Origin: Nissolia schottii
Lineage: Eukaryota > Streptophyta > Magnoliopsida > Fabales > Fabaceae
DNA length: 64,000 nt
NCBI GenBank assembly: GCA_003254905.1
Contig: QANU01054017.1
Coordinates: forward strand, 273,816 to 337,815
Direction of reading: 5' to 3'
Within the stretch, counting starts at the first letter, position 1. Each line of letters opens with the position of its first letter. The notes under the pieces were generated by a model. It had not been told where the DNA came from. It did not search any database and saw nothing but the letters and a program-made list of their open reading frames with translations. This document shows, piece after piece, positions 21,207 to 32,525 of this stretch. Position numbers and translations under genes: made by a program.

Positions 21207-23690
21207 TTATTCTTGATTGCTAACTGTTGTAGTTGAATGTAAACCTTGACCCAATCTTGAAAATGTAATTTCATCTAAGGATTCTCCTGTACTAGATATG
21301 TGATCACACAGTTGAAAAGCTTCTTGTAGCTTCCTTTCCTTGCAATGTCCATTTTCCAATACCTTACGAGTGATGGCATCTGGCATTATTCCATTTGCTA
21401 TCATCTCACTAAAAAGCTTATTTGCTTCTTTCATATTTCCCAATTTACAATACCGATCTATCATAATAGTGTATGTAATTTTATTAGGCTGTATGTTGTT
21501 TGAAGACATTTCCAGTAAGATACTCCCCACTTTATCCATCTGTTCTAACTTACAGTAACCACCAATTAGAGCAGTATAGCAAAAAACATTTGGCAGCAAT
21601 CCTTCATTTCTAATTTCGTCAAAAATCTCTTTTGCTTCTTCAACACAGCCAATGTTGCACAGACCATGTATCAGCGAAGAATATGTGGAACATGTTCGTG
21701 GAATGCCCCTACTTTTCATGGCATCACGAAGTTTGAAGGCTTTGGTGACATCACCAGCCCTACAGTAGGCTGAAATAAGTATGTTATAAACAACAGGACT
21801 TAGCTCTACTTTCTTGTGAACTAACTCATCTAATAAGTTTATGGCGTCTTTAATCTGATCAGCCTTACAGTATCCTTCTAATATAAGTGCATATGTATAG
21901 ACATTTGGAACCAGGCCACACTCTTTAGCTTCATGCAAAAGCTTATCAACCTCATCCATTTTTCCGATATCAGCCAACCCCTTCATCAGGAAATTGTAGG
22001 TATACATATCTGTTTGGAATCCAAGCTTATTCATCTGTTCCTTAAGCTGGAAAGCTACCTCAATCTTACTCTCTTTACAAAAGCCAAAAATAAGTGTGTT
22101 GTATGAGATGCTATCCAGTATGAAACCCCTCTCAAGCATTTCTTTGAGCAATGTGACAACCTCATCCATGTTTCCCCGTTCACAAAGTCCATGGAGAAGA
22201 GCATTTGAGGTAACTGTATTAGCTAGAAGCCCTTTCTCTGCAAGGCTCAACCAAAGTTCAGTTGCATCCTTATATTTTCCACATTGACAAAGTCCGTAGA
22301 CCAACGGAGTTAGCAAGCTATCGCTCAGCTTGACATTCCTAAGCAACAGTTGTCTAACAATTTTTAGAGCCGCATCAAAACTGGATTCACGGCACAACCA
22401 ATGAATAACATAAGAACACGCATCCTGGTTAACAGATAACCCACTCGATAATATCTGCCCTATTTGTTTCTCAGCTTGCTCCATTTGATTACTCCTGCAA
22501 TATCCTTGTAACAGAGTATTCATAGAAACCCCATTCGGCATTATCCCCTTGGATAACATCTCATCCCTGATCTTTAGTGCCTCACTCATATTCTCATTCC
22601 TGCAATACCCATCAATCATCGAATTATAAACAAACTCATTAGGAGCAATCCCCCTGCTGCACATTTCTAAAAAAACACAATGTGCCTCATCAAACTTCTC
22701 CACCTTCATCAAACCATTAATAAGCACACTATAAGTTATGACACTCGGAGTCACTTCACTCTCTAACATCTTCTCCTTGAATCGAATAGCTTCTCCTATT
22801 CTCCCACTCTTGCACAATCCATCAATCATATTATTATAAGTCACAACATTAGGCGAAACGCCTAACTCCTCCATCCTAAGAAACAATCCAATTGCATCAT
22901 CAACCCTCCCTCCCTTACAAAAACCATTAACGGCAGTACTAAACGTGTAAACATCCGGGGAAACCTCGCTGCAAACAACCTCGAAAATCTTGAAGCTCTT
23001 ATCGAGCTCATTGGCCTTGACCAAAGAGCCAAGCAAGAAATTGCAACTCTTAATGGACGGAAAAATACCACTTCTCGAGAACAAAGAAAACACATCAAAA
23101 GCAACACCCAGACCTAAATGCTTAAATTTGGCGCAGAGAACGTGAATCAACAAGTCCAATTCACCGTGTCCTATGCCGGTAGCTATATTCAGCTCCAACA
23201 TCGTAGTGGCGATCTCGAGAGGCCTGTTGCGGGGGTTTGCAAACAAAGCACGGAGCTTCCCGCCGATCAAACGGCCGAGAATCGATCTGGAGATCGTCAG
23301 GAAATTCGAAGCTAGAAGCAAACGCAATAAGACGCAGTATGATCGAACGGTGAAGCGGAAATCGAAAGAGTGAGATGCGAAGCTGAAGAAACGGAAAGTG
23401 GTGTTGACGTCGAGGTGCTGGTTGCTGTTGGCGTTGGAGTGAGCGAAGGAGGTGAAGAATCGATCGAAATCGTGAGGAGACAAACGGGGAATGATGGATT
23501 TGCATTTGGAAGAATCTAGAACGTTCGCGGAGAGTATTGAAGAGAGGGAGCTGAGGAGGGCGGGTTGTGGTGGTTGTTTGTGATGACGTGGCGGCGGTGG
23601 GGGAGGGGCACACGCGAGGGGGCGGCGCGTTAAGAGTTGGGGAGGATGGGAGAGTGAGAGGCTCCTCCTCAAGGCTGTTGCAGAACGCAT
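21207..23690 (-). CDS. P-class pentatricopeptide repeat (PPR) protein, organellar
   Basis: An intact 827-residue single-exon frame. I start at the ATG at 23690-23688; the frame extends further upstream only with non-ATG codons. The first ~45 residues are Arg/Ser/Leu-rich without acids (MRSATALRRSLSLSHPP), then proline-rich, as in organelle transit peptides. About 18 tandem PPR motifs follow; from residue ~212 to ~805 they run without gaps, nearly all exactly 35 residues (for example DVYTFSTAVNGFCKGG). No E, E+ or DYW extension is present, so it is P-class. Such proteins bind organellar RNA and guide its stability, processing or translation. Length and style recall the Arabidopsis At4g19440 type, from memory. 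The restorer-of-fertility subfamily is another large group of tandem P-type proteins and is not excluded. Confidence 0.93.
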   Translation of the reverse strand: MRSATALRRSLSLSHPPQLLTRRPLACAPPPPPPRHHKQPPQPALLSSLSSILSANVLDSSKCKSIIPRLSPHDFDRFFTSFAHSNANSNQHLDVNTTFRFFSFASHSFDFRFTVRSYCVLLRLLLASNFLTISRSILGRLIGGKLRALFANPRNRPLEIATTMLELNIATGIGHGELDLLIHVLCAKFKHLGLGVAFDVFSLFSRSGIFPSIKSCNFLLGSLVKANELDKSFKIFEVVCSEVSPDVYTFSTAVNGFCKGGRVDDAIGLFLRMEELGVSPNVVTYNNMIDGLCKSGRIGEAIRFKEKMLESEVTPSVITYSVLINGLMKVEKFDEAHCVFLEMCSRGIAPNEFVYNSMIDGYCRNENMSEALKIRDEMLSKGIMPNGVSMNTLLQGYCRSNQMEQAEKQIGQILSSGLSVNQDACSYVIHWLCRESSFDAALKIVRQLLLRNVKLSDSLLTPLVYGLCQCGKYKDATELWLSLAEKGLLANTVTSNALLHGLCERGNMDEVVTLLKEMLERGFILDSISYNTLIFGFCKESKIEVAFQLKEQMNKLGFQTDMYTYNFLMKGLADIGKMDEVDKLLHEAKECGLVPNVYTYALILEGYCKADQIKDAINLLDELVHKKVELSPVVYNILISAYCRAGDVTKAFKLRDAMKSRGIPRTCSTYSSLIHGLCNIGCVEEAKEIFDEIRNEGLLPNVFCYTALIGGYCKLEQMDKVGSILLEMSSNNIQPNKITYTIMIDRYCKLGNMKEANKLFSEMIANGIMPDAITRKVLENGHCKERKLQEAFQLCDHISSTGESLDEITFSRLGQGLHSTTTVSNQE

Positions 23691-24891
23691 GACATGGATG
23701 GGGGTTTGGAGCAATGCGGTGTTGTTTTAGGGCGCTGAGAAGAGTGAAGGTGGCGGTCGTGCTGAGGCCATGAGAATGAAAGGGGGGAAGGCTGGACACG
23801 AAGTTTACGTTTGATTTGATACACAGAAAGAGAGGCGACAGTTACGACCTCGGTGGAGCTGTGGACTGGGTTTGGGTTTGGGTTTGGGTTTGGGCTATGG
23901 TTCTCCCTAATAATTGTTTTTGGGCTTTGGTTCTACCAAAACTGGGCCCGCTGAAGCTATATTTTCTCAACTCAAAATGGGCTAATTGGCCCTAAAACTG
24001 AACCCAAAACTAAAAAAAAAGAATCATTTTCTGGATTTTTCAGATATAACCCCCCTTTCTTAAGATTCAAAAAAATAAATAACACCGATAATTTAGAATA
24101 AAAAACCAACTTGGTCCAATGTTTTTTATTTTACATTAATTTGATTCAACAACAAAAAATTTAACATCAAGGTAGTTTTAACATTTAGAAATTTGACATC
24201 AATTTTGTTGATCGTTAAATTTCACTTATTTTATTCACACTAGCGGGAGAGCAAATTGAGTGTGGAAATTATTTTGCAAATTCTAACTAAAAAAATAACT
24301 TCTCTATTTACGCATGTGATTAAGAGATGATAAGGGTAAATAAAGAATAAAATTATGACTACAAAAACAATTAAAAATGAACAAACGCTTTATAGAAGTA
24401 AAATAACAGTAAAACTAAATTAACGTAAAAAAAAAGTGTTATGACTAGATTGATATTTAAAGGTATTTTAAAGCTAAGTTGATGTTAGGATGAAAATGAT
24501 ATAACCAAATTTATTTACTCTATAATTTATAAACTCCTTAAATAGAGAATTATAATTGTGTAATTTTCATTGATTGTAATTGCAATATTAACTTGTCATG
24601 ATTAGTTTCTGTGTTAAGTATTGCTTTAAATAGTTAATCAATGAAAATTTATGGTCCATCCATGGACCAAAACATAAAAGAACCGTATTAAAACCTGCCC
24701 TAGCTGTCGCAATTTTGAACTTTTTTAGCTTTCAAACAAACAGAAAATTGAGTATTTTATAATAGTAATAAATGCGAGCTACTTCTGAAAACTTGATCAA
24801 CTTTTTTTTTATAAGACATATATCCAATTTTATTACTTAAACCAATAGGGGCAGTCGGGCAGGAACCATTATTACATAGATCTTTAAGTTA
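23691..24891. other. Upstream region of the PPR gene and intergenic DNA
   Basis: The first ~150 bp is the presumed 5' UTR/promoter side of the PPR gene. At 23868-23897 a short (GGGTTT)n tract occurs. The rest is AT-rich with no recognised feature. Confidence 0.45.
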
Positions 24892-24894
24892 TTA

Positions 24895-25271
24895 CGGTTG
24901 TGTTTAGTTGTTGAGATAAGATTTAAATATAGAGACATGGGGCAGCGACATACAAGTCAGTTTTGTATTCTGTTTGATGATAGTGTACAAGACACACTTA
25001 TTCGTATCTATATCTTTTTTTGTTTAAAAAAGGGAAGATAGAAAATACACTTTAAATGACTTAAATATTCTTATTGCATTAATTTAATAGAAAAATTAAA
25101 AAAGAAACACATTATACAATAAATTGTTGGATCGTCATATCCTCGTGTCTCAGCAAAATGGGAGTACAAAAAATATAGAAATTTTCTATCCGGTGTCTGT
25201 CTCAGTAAACAAGCGGGATATTTGTCCCTATATCTCAGTATTTCTGTCTTATCTCAATAAACAAATGCTAC
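24895..25271. mobile_element. Tourist-like MITE
   Basis: A 377-bp element flanked by TTA on both sides (24892-24894 and 25272-25274). Inner arms share TTGTTGAGATAAG on the left and, reversed, TTTATTGAGATAAG on the right, preceded by GTGTTTAG and GCATTTG. No coding capacity. A decayed relative may lie at 6790-6960. Confidence 0.7.
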
Positions 25272-25765
25272 TTAAGAAATAATACAATTTGGTAAAGTAG
25301 AGAACGACACGTTAAAATCCCTCCAGAAAAATCCATTAGGACAAACTCGTGTTTCTTTAGAAAAGAAAAACGCACTAACCCTCTTAAGTTAAGACATCAT
25401 ACTTGATCAACTTAATTTTCTTATCTCCATTGGAACCTGTGGTTTTAATGTGAAAGCTATAAGGGGTTAACACATATAAACCCCGTTGATAAATATATCA
25501 TACACATATATATGGGTGGCTTAATTTTTTTTACAGATGTATGGTTCTGATACCTGAAATCGGCTGATATAGTGCCAACTTCGGGTATTTAAAAAAAAAA
25601 AAACTAAAGCATGAAATTGGCACCAGTGCCGATTTCAGGCACCAGTGCGTCAGGAACTGAAATCAATATGTACATTACCAATTTTAGGTAAAGACTTGAC
25701 AATGGCTTGAAATGCCGATTTTAGATAAACAGTGGAAAAAAAAAATCGCACCAGAAATCTCCATC

Positions 25766-25773
25766 TATAAATA
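25766..25773 (+). promoter_or_regulatory. TATA box of the MULE transposase gene
   Basis: TATAAATA just inside the left terminal cluster, followed by a pyrimidine-rich leader (CTCTTCTCTTCTC) and the first in-frame ATG at 25934. MULE promoters are commonly placed in or next to the TIR. Confidence 0.55.
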
Positions 25774-25933
25774 CCCACTACTCTTCTCTTCTCTACTCAC
25801 ACAATTCATCCTCTTCTGATTCTCTTTTTCACGTATAATCCTCTCCTCTTTAAACACATTTTCTCTTCTCTTCTTGTTCTATAATTTTTTTTTTCTACAG
25901 TGTCCATACATTTTATATTTTTAAAAAAAACAA

Positions 25934-26450
25934 AATGAGTAGGTAAGATATTGCCACTTTTATTTTTTATAATGGTTCTGTGAAAAAATCTGATGTTGAA
26001 GGAGTTGGATTTGTTAGTAAATCTGATATTGAGTTTGTTATAATATGATTTGCACTGTGCAATTTGTTCTCATTTTAGTAAGAGAGTCGAGATAATCAGA
26101 TATAAGGCTTCTATGTCTATCATTAATGGACTTGTTAATTATCGTCCTGTTACGATATCGAACGACCTCTAGGTGCAACACATGTTTTATTTATATGAGA
26201 CTTATAAGGCAAGTACTCTCAATGGCATTGAATTGTTTGTCAACTGTGAGGAAGTTGTTCCTAATATCAATAATGAATGTGGTCCAAGTTCAAATTCTGC
26301 GAACCAGGATAACACTGCACCACATTACTATCAAACGATGAGATGTACGCTGACGTAGATGACGATGTCAGTTGGAGTGAGCTTGAAAGTGATATGTTTA
26401 AAGATTGTGGAACTGAAGACGATTTGCGTACTGTTAATTATTAATATTTT
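25934..26450 (+). pseudogene. MULE transposase, N-terminal fragment
   Basis: Translation gives pieces typical of the N-terminus of MuDR-type transposases of PMD-bearing elements: FIFYNGSVKKSDVEGVGF, then NGLVNYRPVTISNDL, VQHMFYLYETY, GIELFVNCEEV, and an acidic tail SWSELESDMF. They are distributed over more than one frame. An early TAG follows the first codons, a TAG interrupts NDL-VQHMF, and a frame change is needed near 26325. A GTAAG and a TTTTAG flanking about 25940-26080 might be splice sites. The catalytic core is missing because the frame ends at the tandem array. Confidence 0.65.
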
Positions 26451-26482
26451 ACGATAATTATATTCTTAAAGTGAACAAAGTT

Positions 26483-27425
26483 GGAAAAGTATGCTCTACA
26501 CTCGCCTCGTGACGAGGATCTTCTGTATCAAGAAAAAAACAATCTCTGTTGACTTTTGAGATATCTGTTTATTAAAATTAAATTGTTATTTTTATTTAAT
26601 AATCCAAATCATCTTAATTGAAATTTATTTAATGCGTTTATGAGACTAATTAATTTTAGATTTATAATTCTATAATCGTCTTAAAATTAAGAGAGTTGAA
26701 AAAGTATGCTCTATACTCGTCTCGTGAAGAGGATCTTGTGTATCAAAGAAAAAAAAAACAGTCTTTGTTAACTAATGAATTTATTAAAATTAAATTGTTA
26801 TTTTTATTTAATTATCCAAATCATCTTAATTGGGCGTTATTTAATGTGTTTATGAGATTAGTTAATTTTAGATTTATAATTATATAATCTTATAATTAAT
26901 AGAGATGAAAAAATATGTTGTACACTCACCTCGTAATGAGAATCTTGTGTATAAAAAAAAATAATCTTTGTTGACTTTTGAGAGATCTGTTTATTAAAAT
27001 TAAATTGTTATTTTTATTTAATTATCAAAATCATCTTAATTGGGCATTATTTAATGTGTTTATGAGACTAATAATTTTAGATTTATAATTCTATAATCGT
27101 CTTAAGATAAACAGAGATGAAAAAGTATGCTCTACACTCACCTTGTGAAGAGGATCTTGTGTATCAAGAAAAAAAAATCTCTGTTGACTAATGAGTTTAT
27201 TAAAATTAAATTATTATTTTTATTTAATTATCCAAATCATATTAATTGGGCTTTATTTAATGTGTTTATGAGAATAATTATTTTTATATTTATAACTCTA
27301 TAATCGTTTTAAAATTAACAGAGATGGAAAAACATGTTCTACACTTGCCTTGTGAAGAGGATTGTGTATCAAAAGAAAAAAAGAAATCTTTGTTAACTAA
27401 TGAGAGATCAGTTTTAAAAATTACA
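26483..27425. repeat. Five-copy ~210-bp tandem repeat inside the MULE
   Basis: Units begin at about 26483, 26698, 26907, 27119 and 27326 with GGAAAAGTATGCTCTACACTCG-type sequence, so the period is 207-215 bp. Each contains GAGGATCTTGTGTATCAA, an A-run, TTTATTAAAATTAAATT and TAATCGTCTTAA-like words. The last copy is cut to about 100 bp. Similarity between units is high but not perfect. The array replaces the transposase core. Function unknown; it has no long open frame in common. Confidence 0.85.
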
Positions 27426-27479
27426 GATAATGAAGATGATAAGTGTCATATTTTGATATTTTTATAAGTTAAATGACAC

Positions 27480-28050
27480 GTATATGTATTGTTCAATATG
27501 AATTTAATAGCCAATTTCTCCATCTTTGTATAATTTTATAAAGTTTTCAAGAATGAATACATATATGTGTAAAATGATGCATTTCTTGTCAATTTCCCAT
27601 ATAGCCAAGAGGCATGGATCAAAGGGATTACAAGGCGAGAAGAATAGAAGGCAACAGAGGTTTCTGGTCGCTCAGTGCCTTCTCAGGGCCGCTGAGCGAC
27701 CTCTATTCCAAGTGAGTCTGCTTAAGGGTGAAGTAACTTCAAAGTGAAAAAACCTAAACCCCTGCAATCTGCTCAGCGAACCCTGTAGTCCGTTCAGCGG
27801 TTCGTGCGTGAGTTTTTCTATAAAAGGACATGAACTTATTCAGAGCAAGGAGATTCCAAATTTGAAACAGAGAGGAGAGCTAAGGAGAAAGAAGACTCGC
27901 CCAAAGGAGTAAAGGGGGCTAACCTAGGTCGTATCTCACTGTGGAGTGGAAGCGCACCACCGTCGGTCGTCGATCGTCTTGCTTTCTTTAATTTCTCCTT
28001 GTAAGTTGGAAATCGTTCATGTCTATTGACACACACTAAAACGTCATTAA
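27480..28050. mobile_element. Repeat fragment with TATA box, LTR-like
   Basis: GC-richer DNA with paired GCTCAGCG/CGCTGAGCG motifs (about 27671-27805), then TATAAAAGG at 27819-27827 and a purine-rich leader. This promoter-like layout recalls legume LTR retrotransposon LTRs, but no matching second LTR, primer-binding site or TSD was found, so the class is uncertain. A 31-bp sequence here (27906-27936) is repeated exactly near 28105. Confidence 0.35.
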
Positions 28051-29490
28051 TTTTAGTATACAATCAAATAATAATTTAAAAAACTAAATTAACCCTAAAA
28101 ACGTAGTAAAGGGGGCTAACCTAGGTCGTATCTCAAGTAAGCAATTAGAACCAATTAAAAGTTTAACTAAATTGGGGGGTTTGAATTCATGAATAAAGAT
28201 AGAAAGAAAGCAAAACAAAAGTAAGTCAACAAAGATAAAAGACAATATCCTGCATACGGTGTTTCTAGATCAATGATTAATTGTCATTGGTTCCTAATTA
28301 ATTATTCATAGGAGGGGATGTTGTTTATTAGTTGAAATCTCTAACTAATACGCAATTTACCTAAGAGACTACGATCGTCAATCCCCTAAGAATTTATTAA
28401 TATAGGAATTAAAACTAAGATCTCAGTATTTAAAACCTATACCAATTATGTTCCAATTGCACAACCTAATTAAATCTAATTAGTTCCCAAAAAGTTCCCA
28501 AATCCTAAATCAATAAATCCTACAATCGTCAAGATCTATCGACCTAGAATTAATCCTAACCAATAACATGTGATCGCTATATGAATAATTAGGGGCAGAA
28601 CAAATCATGAATACACATTATGCAAAAAAAACCTCTAATTAATCCTAATCTAGCGTTACCGCATGCAAGATATTAGAAACTACTCCTCCATGGATAGAGG
28701 ATAACAACTCATAATAAATAAAGAATAAGAAGAGAGTAAAAATTAATGGAGAATTAAAATAACAAAACTTGAATTAGAGAACGAACGAAATTCGCAAATA
28801 GTTGGGAGCTTGCGTTATCAATGCGAGCGCTCTAACAATCCTTGAATAACTAAGCACTACTAACATAAACCTAAAGTGCATAAAATCAAAGGGAAAAGTA
28901 CAGAAAATAAAAGTGGAGACTGAGTATGAAGTTCTCTCCAAGTTGTTGAGAGAGGATGTCTATTTGTAGAGGATTGACACAAAGTGGGTGTAAATCTCGC
29001 ACTTTCAGCACAACAGTTAGTAAAATCGCGATAACTTTGGCTACAAATTTCGGATTGAGGTGATTCAAATCTCCAATTAAAGCTAAGAGATAGATATACA
29101 ACTTTATAGTTGAGGTCAAATCGAGATTCAATCTCCATTCTGGCGCAAAATCCGTGGCAAAGTCAGCGTTAAAAAATCCTCAGCAAATCTTTGACCAAAT
29201 CTTTTTGAATTTGAATTTAATCTTGCATTTAGTGGTCTCAATCTTCTCTTCAAATCTCTTCTTCAAAATTTATATCTTATCAAATCTCTTTCAAATCTTC
29301 AGTGATCCTCTAGACAATTTATTTTTGCAATTAAAATAGAAAACTAAAAAAGAACAAAAGAAATCTACACACTAATTTCTAAGATAAAGTAGTGCTTAAA
29401 ATTGCATTTTTCTTAATTTCTCGCAAAAGACAATAATGTGCAAAACATATTAATTAATCATTAAAATTACACATTTTTAGTATACAATGT
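28050..29490. mobile_element. Insertion of an unclassified repeat
   Basis: The segment is bracketed by TTTTAGTATACAAT at about 28053 and again at about 29478, which could be a target-site duplication. The content is AT-rich without protein homology that I can see; short open frames on the - strand (28860-29138) are not convincing. It separates the two transposase remnants. Confidence 0.4.
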
Positions 29491-29585
29491 TCAATTATAG
29501 AATAATAAAATAGAGTACAAACTCCACCTATCATCTATAAAGTACTGATATTGATTAGAGAGCTTATGTTGATAAAGTATAAAGT

Positions 29586-29843
29586 ATGGACAACCTTTGT
29601 AATGCCTATGATGGAGAATTTGTCGTTGTCAATCACAAATTGACATGGCCACAATTGCAGGGTTCATTAATTATTCCTAACCCAAGTTTAAAGTGTGATA
29701 AACTAGGAAGGCCGAGATCAACTCACTACCACTATGAAATGGATTCAAGTGATGGTCAACAACAAATATGTTGTGCTTTTTGTCGGGGCTCAGGTCACAC
29801 TAGTACTCAGTGCCCTCACACTAGTGCTGGTTCGAGACATTGA
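29586..29843 (+). pseudogene. MULE transposase, C-terminal fragment with zinc knuckle
   Basis: An 85-residue open frame ends with a normal stop. It contains TWPQLQGSLIIPNPSLK, then GRPRSTHYHYEMDS and a C-x2-C-x4-H-x4-C zinc knuckle (CAFCRGSGHTSTQC). This order (W-P, PNP, GRPRSTR-like, N-E-M-D, zinc knuckle, C-P-H end) is characteristic of the C-terminus of plant Mutator-like transposases. The catalytic DDE domain and SWIM region that should precede it are absent. Confidence 0.75.
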
Positions 29844-29987
29844 TGTAGACTTGTTAAATTCATGTAATTGTGGTAGACAAGTGTTTAATCGAGCAAGTGT
29901 TTATTATTAATAATATTACAATATTAAAATAATACAATAATATCTAGATGGTCAGTTTCTGTTTGAGCCTTTGATGGCGTGTATCTG

Positions 29988-32280
29988 TCAAGCACCCTTA
30001 TTGCCCCCACGATCTTGAAGTTCATACCTCAATGGTGCATGCACTTGGCCTTCACCTGTTGTAGGGCCTCTACCTGTATTGGTATAGCGACCCAATAATG
30101 CCCACCACCTTCTTTGCACTGGCCTCAACATATTTGTTAATATGTTCCCCCTTCGACCACTGCTCATTGAAGATGGTGTAGGAGTTGTCCTTACTTGATC
30201 ATTTATTGGTTGGTGAACCATATCGATATCTTCTTCAAGTTGCTCGTTCAGATCAAAAGGTAATGTCAGAGCTGATGGCTCACAACAACATCTATGGATG
30301 TCAACAAATCTTCTTAGGAATTTTTGATGTGACTCAACAGATCTTGAAGAATATCCTACGTGAAAGGACCTTCTACCAGATGCATGTGATTGAGAAGATC
30401 GCTCGCCAGCGTGCGAAGATCCTACCTCAAATGAACGTCCATAAGAAGTTTCAACATGAGGTTTAGGATTAGGATGTTTAGATGACGACAACCCATGTGC
30501 AAACAACTCAAGATTCTCATCAATTTGTTGCTGTTGTTGCTCAATAGCCGATGACAACATATCACCATATTATCCGCCTATCTAATTTGAAACATGAGTA
30601 TTGAAACTATGGTGAGAGGTGTTTGGCTCTGGGATATAAACTTCTTCAGGAAGCTAAGACTGGGGATTGAAGAAATCTTGCGAGGTAGCATGGGCAAAGA
30701 ATTGTTGCATGGGTGGTGCATGAGGAAAGACATGACCAAAGAAATTTTGTTGTGGGGGTGGCATGGCCAAAGACATTGTGTGGTGGGGGGCATGGACAAA
30801 GAAAGAAATCCTATGGTGGGTCCGCGTGACCATGAGGAGGCGAGGAAAAATATGTATGCCAAACCTCAGGCAAATCTTCAGTATGATACTCCCTCAGCAA
30901 AAAGTGTCGGCCAGTGTGCTTGTACCATTTCCAATAGTCCTCTGAAGGCCTGTAAGAAATAACGTGTTCACCCTCCAGAGGAACGTGATTCATCTACCAT
31001 TGAATCCATTGTTCATGTCTTTGCATCCAATTAATCAATGCAAGGGCCACTTGATTCCCCTTAGATCTCGATCATGAGAATTCCTCATGACACTACTGCT
31101 AGGTCCAACGGTCAACGTCTGCACCAACCCAAATTGTCGTATAATGTGGTCAGTCACATGCCACTCAACTGTCTCAAAACAAATGAGCGGGAAAACTACT
31201 AACCACGTATGTCTCATATTCTTCACTACGTTTGGAATGACAACGTTAATTACTGAATACCGATATGGTTGTCAAATAAACTGCAAATAAAAAGATAGAT
31301 TTAGATACAAATATTATCAATGTGTAATATAAAACATATACAAAAATTTTATTAATGCATACCTTGTCTGGGCGCATTCGTTCAATGTGGTTTCTCACTT
31401 CTCATAGCGTATTGGGTTGATCACGATGGGTATATGCGTATGCTGACCATCTGGAAATTCATATATAAACAAATAAAAAAACTTTATATTATAAAAAACA
31501 AAAAATTATTTGATTATTAAATTGAAGACAAAAAAAATTACTGCAACGCAAGGGGAAAAGGGTAATGGTCTAAGTCATGTGGCGTGGGAGCTAGTACTAG
31601 AAATCTATAAAATGCCTACATCTGGAGGAGCACCATACAACCACAGATTCCAGCACATGTCTTGCGCGTAGCACGACATAATGACCTGTCAAGTACAGCT
31701 AGGACAACTGATCCCTAACTGTACAATCCGATTAAGTTCAAATGACAAAGCAACGCCAAGTACTTCGATTGAACCCAATTCTCGTGCTTGTCGCAAAAAA
31801 GAATATCTGCAAACAATTGCAACATATATCCACGAGAATGCCACTCCAATATTTGCTACATGCCATGCTCGTCAAATCAGCATCGCTTTCAGCACCAAAA
31901 TTGTGACGTAACCACACCGTAAATATGAATGATCCTTTCATATCACTTTGGTCAGGAACTACCCCAAGTAGTTCATGACACAAATCTTCGAGGGCTGGTC
32001 CTAAAAATATAGTGTCAGGTCTTGTCACAGGCCATCGCATCGAATCCCCACTAACATCATCACATCTTCCAATGTTACGACACACTCACTATGAGGAAGA
32101 TAAAATGTGTGTATCTCTGGTCTGCAACGCTCGACAAATGCATTAATAAGGTTATGGTTTATCTGCATAGTAGGCATTGTAGCCACCTCATACAAAGTAG
32201 CATTTTTTAGGTAGTGTCGTATCAGGGATTAGGTGCCTCAATGTTTCCGTATCTACTTCTTAAATTCCGCACACCTTGTA
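29988..32280 (-). pseudogene. Plant mobile domain (PMD) gene, transposon-borne, broken
   Basis: Read on the - strand, the segment begins with HTFYLPHSECVVTLEDV (about 32130-32080), then LEDLCHELLGVVP, VWLRHNF, GYMLQLFADILF, RSLCRATRKTCAGICGCMVLLQ, HIERMRPDK, FPLICFETVEWHVTDHIIRQFGL and YRPSEDYWKWYKHTGRHFL. This is the order of the PMD found in MAIN/MAIL1 and in transposons (often annotated as PP7 long-form homologue). A disordered Gln/Ser/Arg-rich tail follows (30560-29988). It has at least two frameshifts (about 32035 and 31855) and four in-frame stops (31715-31717, 31616-31618, 31402-31404, 31272-31274). Plausible introns lie near 31540-31450, 31380-31280 and 31030-30990. MAIN/MAIL1 act in genome stability and silencing; this copy cannot make a full protein. 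Confidence 0.75.
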
Positions 32281-32488
32281 ATAATAAAACTATTAATAAA
32301 CAAAAAATATGTTGTAGCGCATAGATAAAAATAATAATTTAACAACAAATACTTATCAACATTTTTTTTAAAATATCAAAGTGAGCTCACGTTTTTGGTA
32401 CACAGGATCCTCAAAGTAAGGTAAGTGTATATTTCATATCTCACTCTTTAACAACATAATTACAAATAATATATGAATTAATTGAAAT

Positions 32489-32490
<2 letters not shown>

Positions 32491-32525
<35 letters not shown>
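32491..32525. repeat. (AAT)n microsatellite
   Basis: About twelve TAA/AAT units upstream of the PMD gene. Confidence 0.9.

Noticed and set aside
23868..23897. (GGGTTT)n tract resembling telomeric DNA
   Set aside because: The plant telomere unit is the 7-mer TTTAGGG; this is a 6-mer run of only about four copies. It is a simple repeat.
26483..27425. Tandem units as a CRISPR-like array
   Set aside because: Units are ~210 bp and contiguous with no unique spacers, in a plant transposon. It is a tandem repeat.
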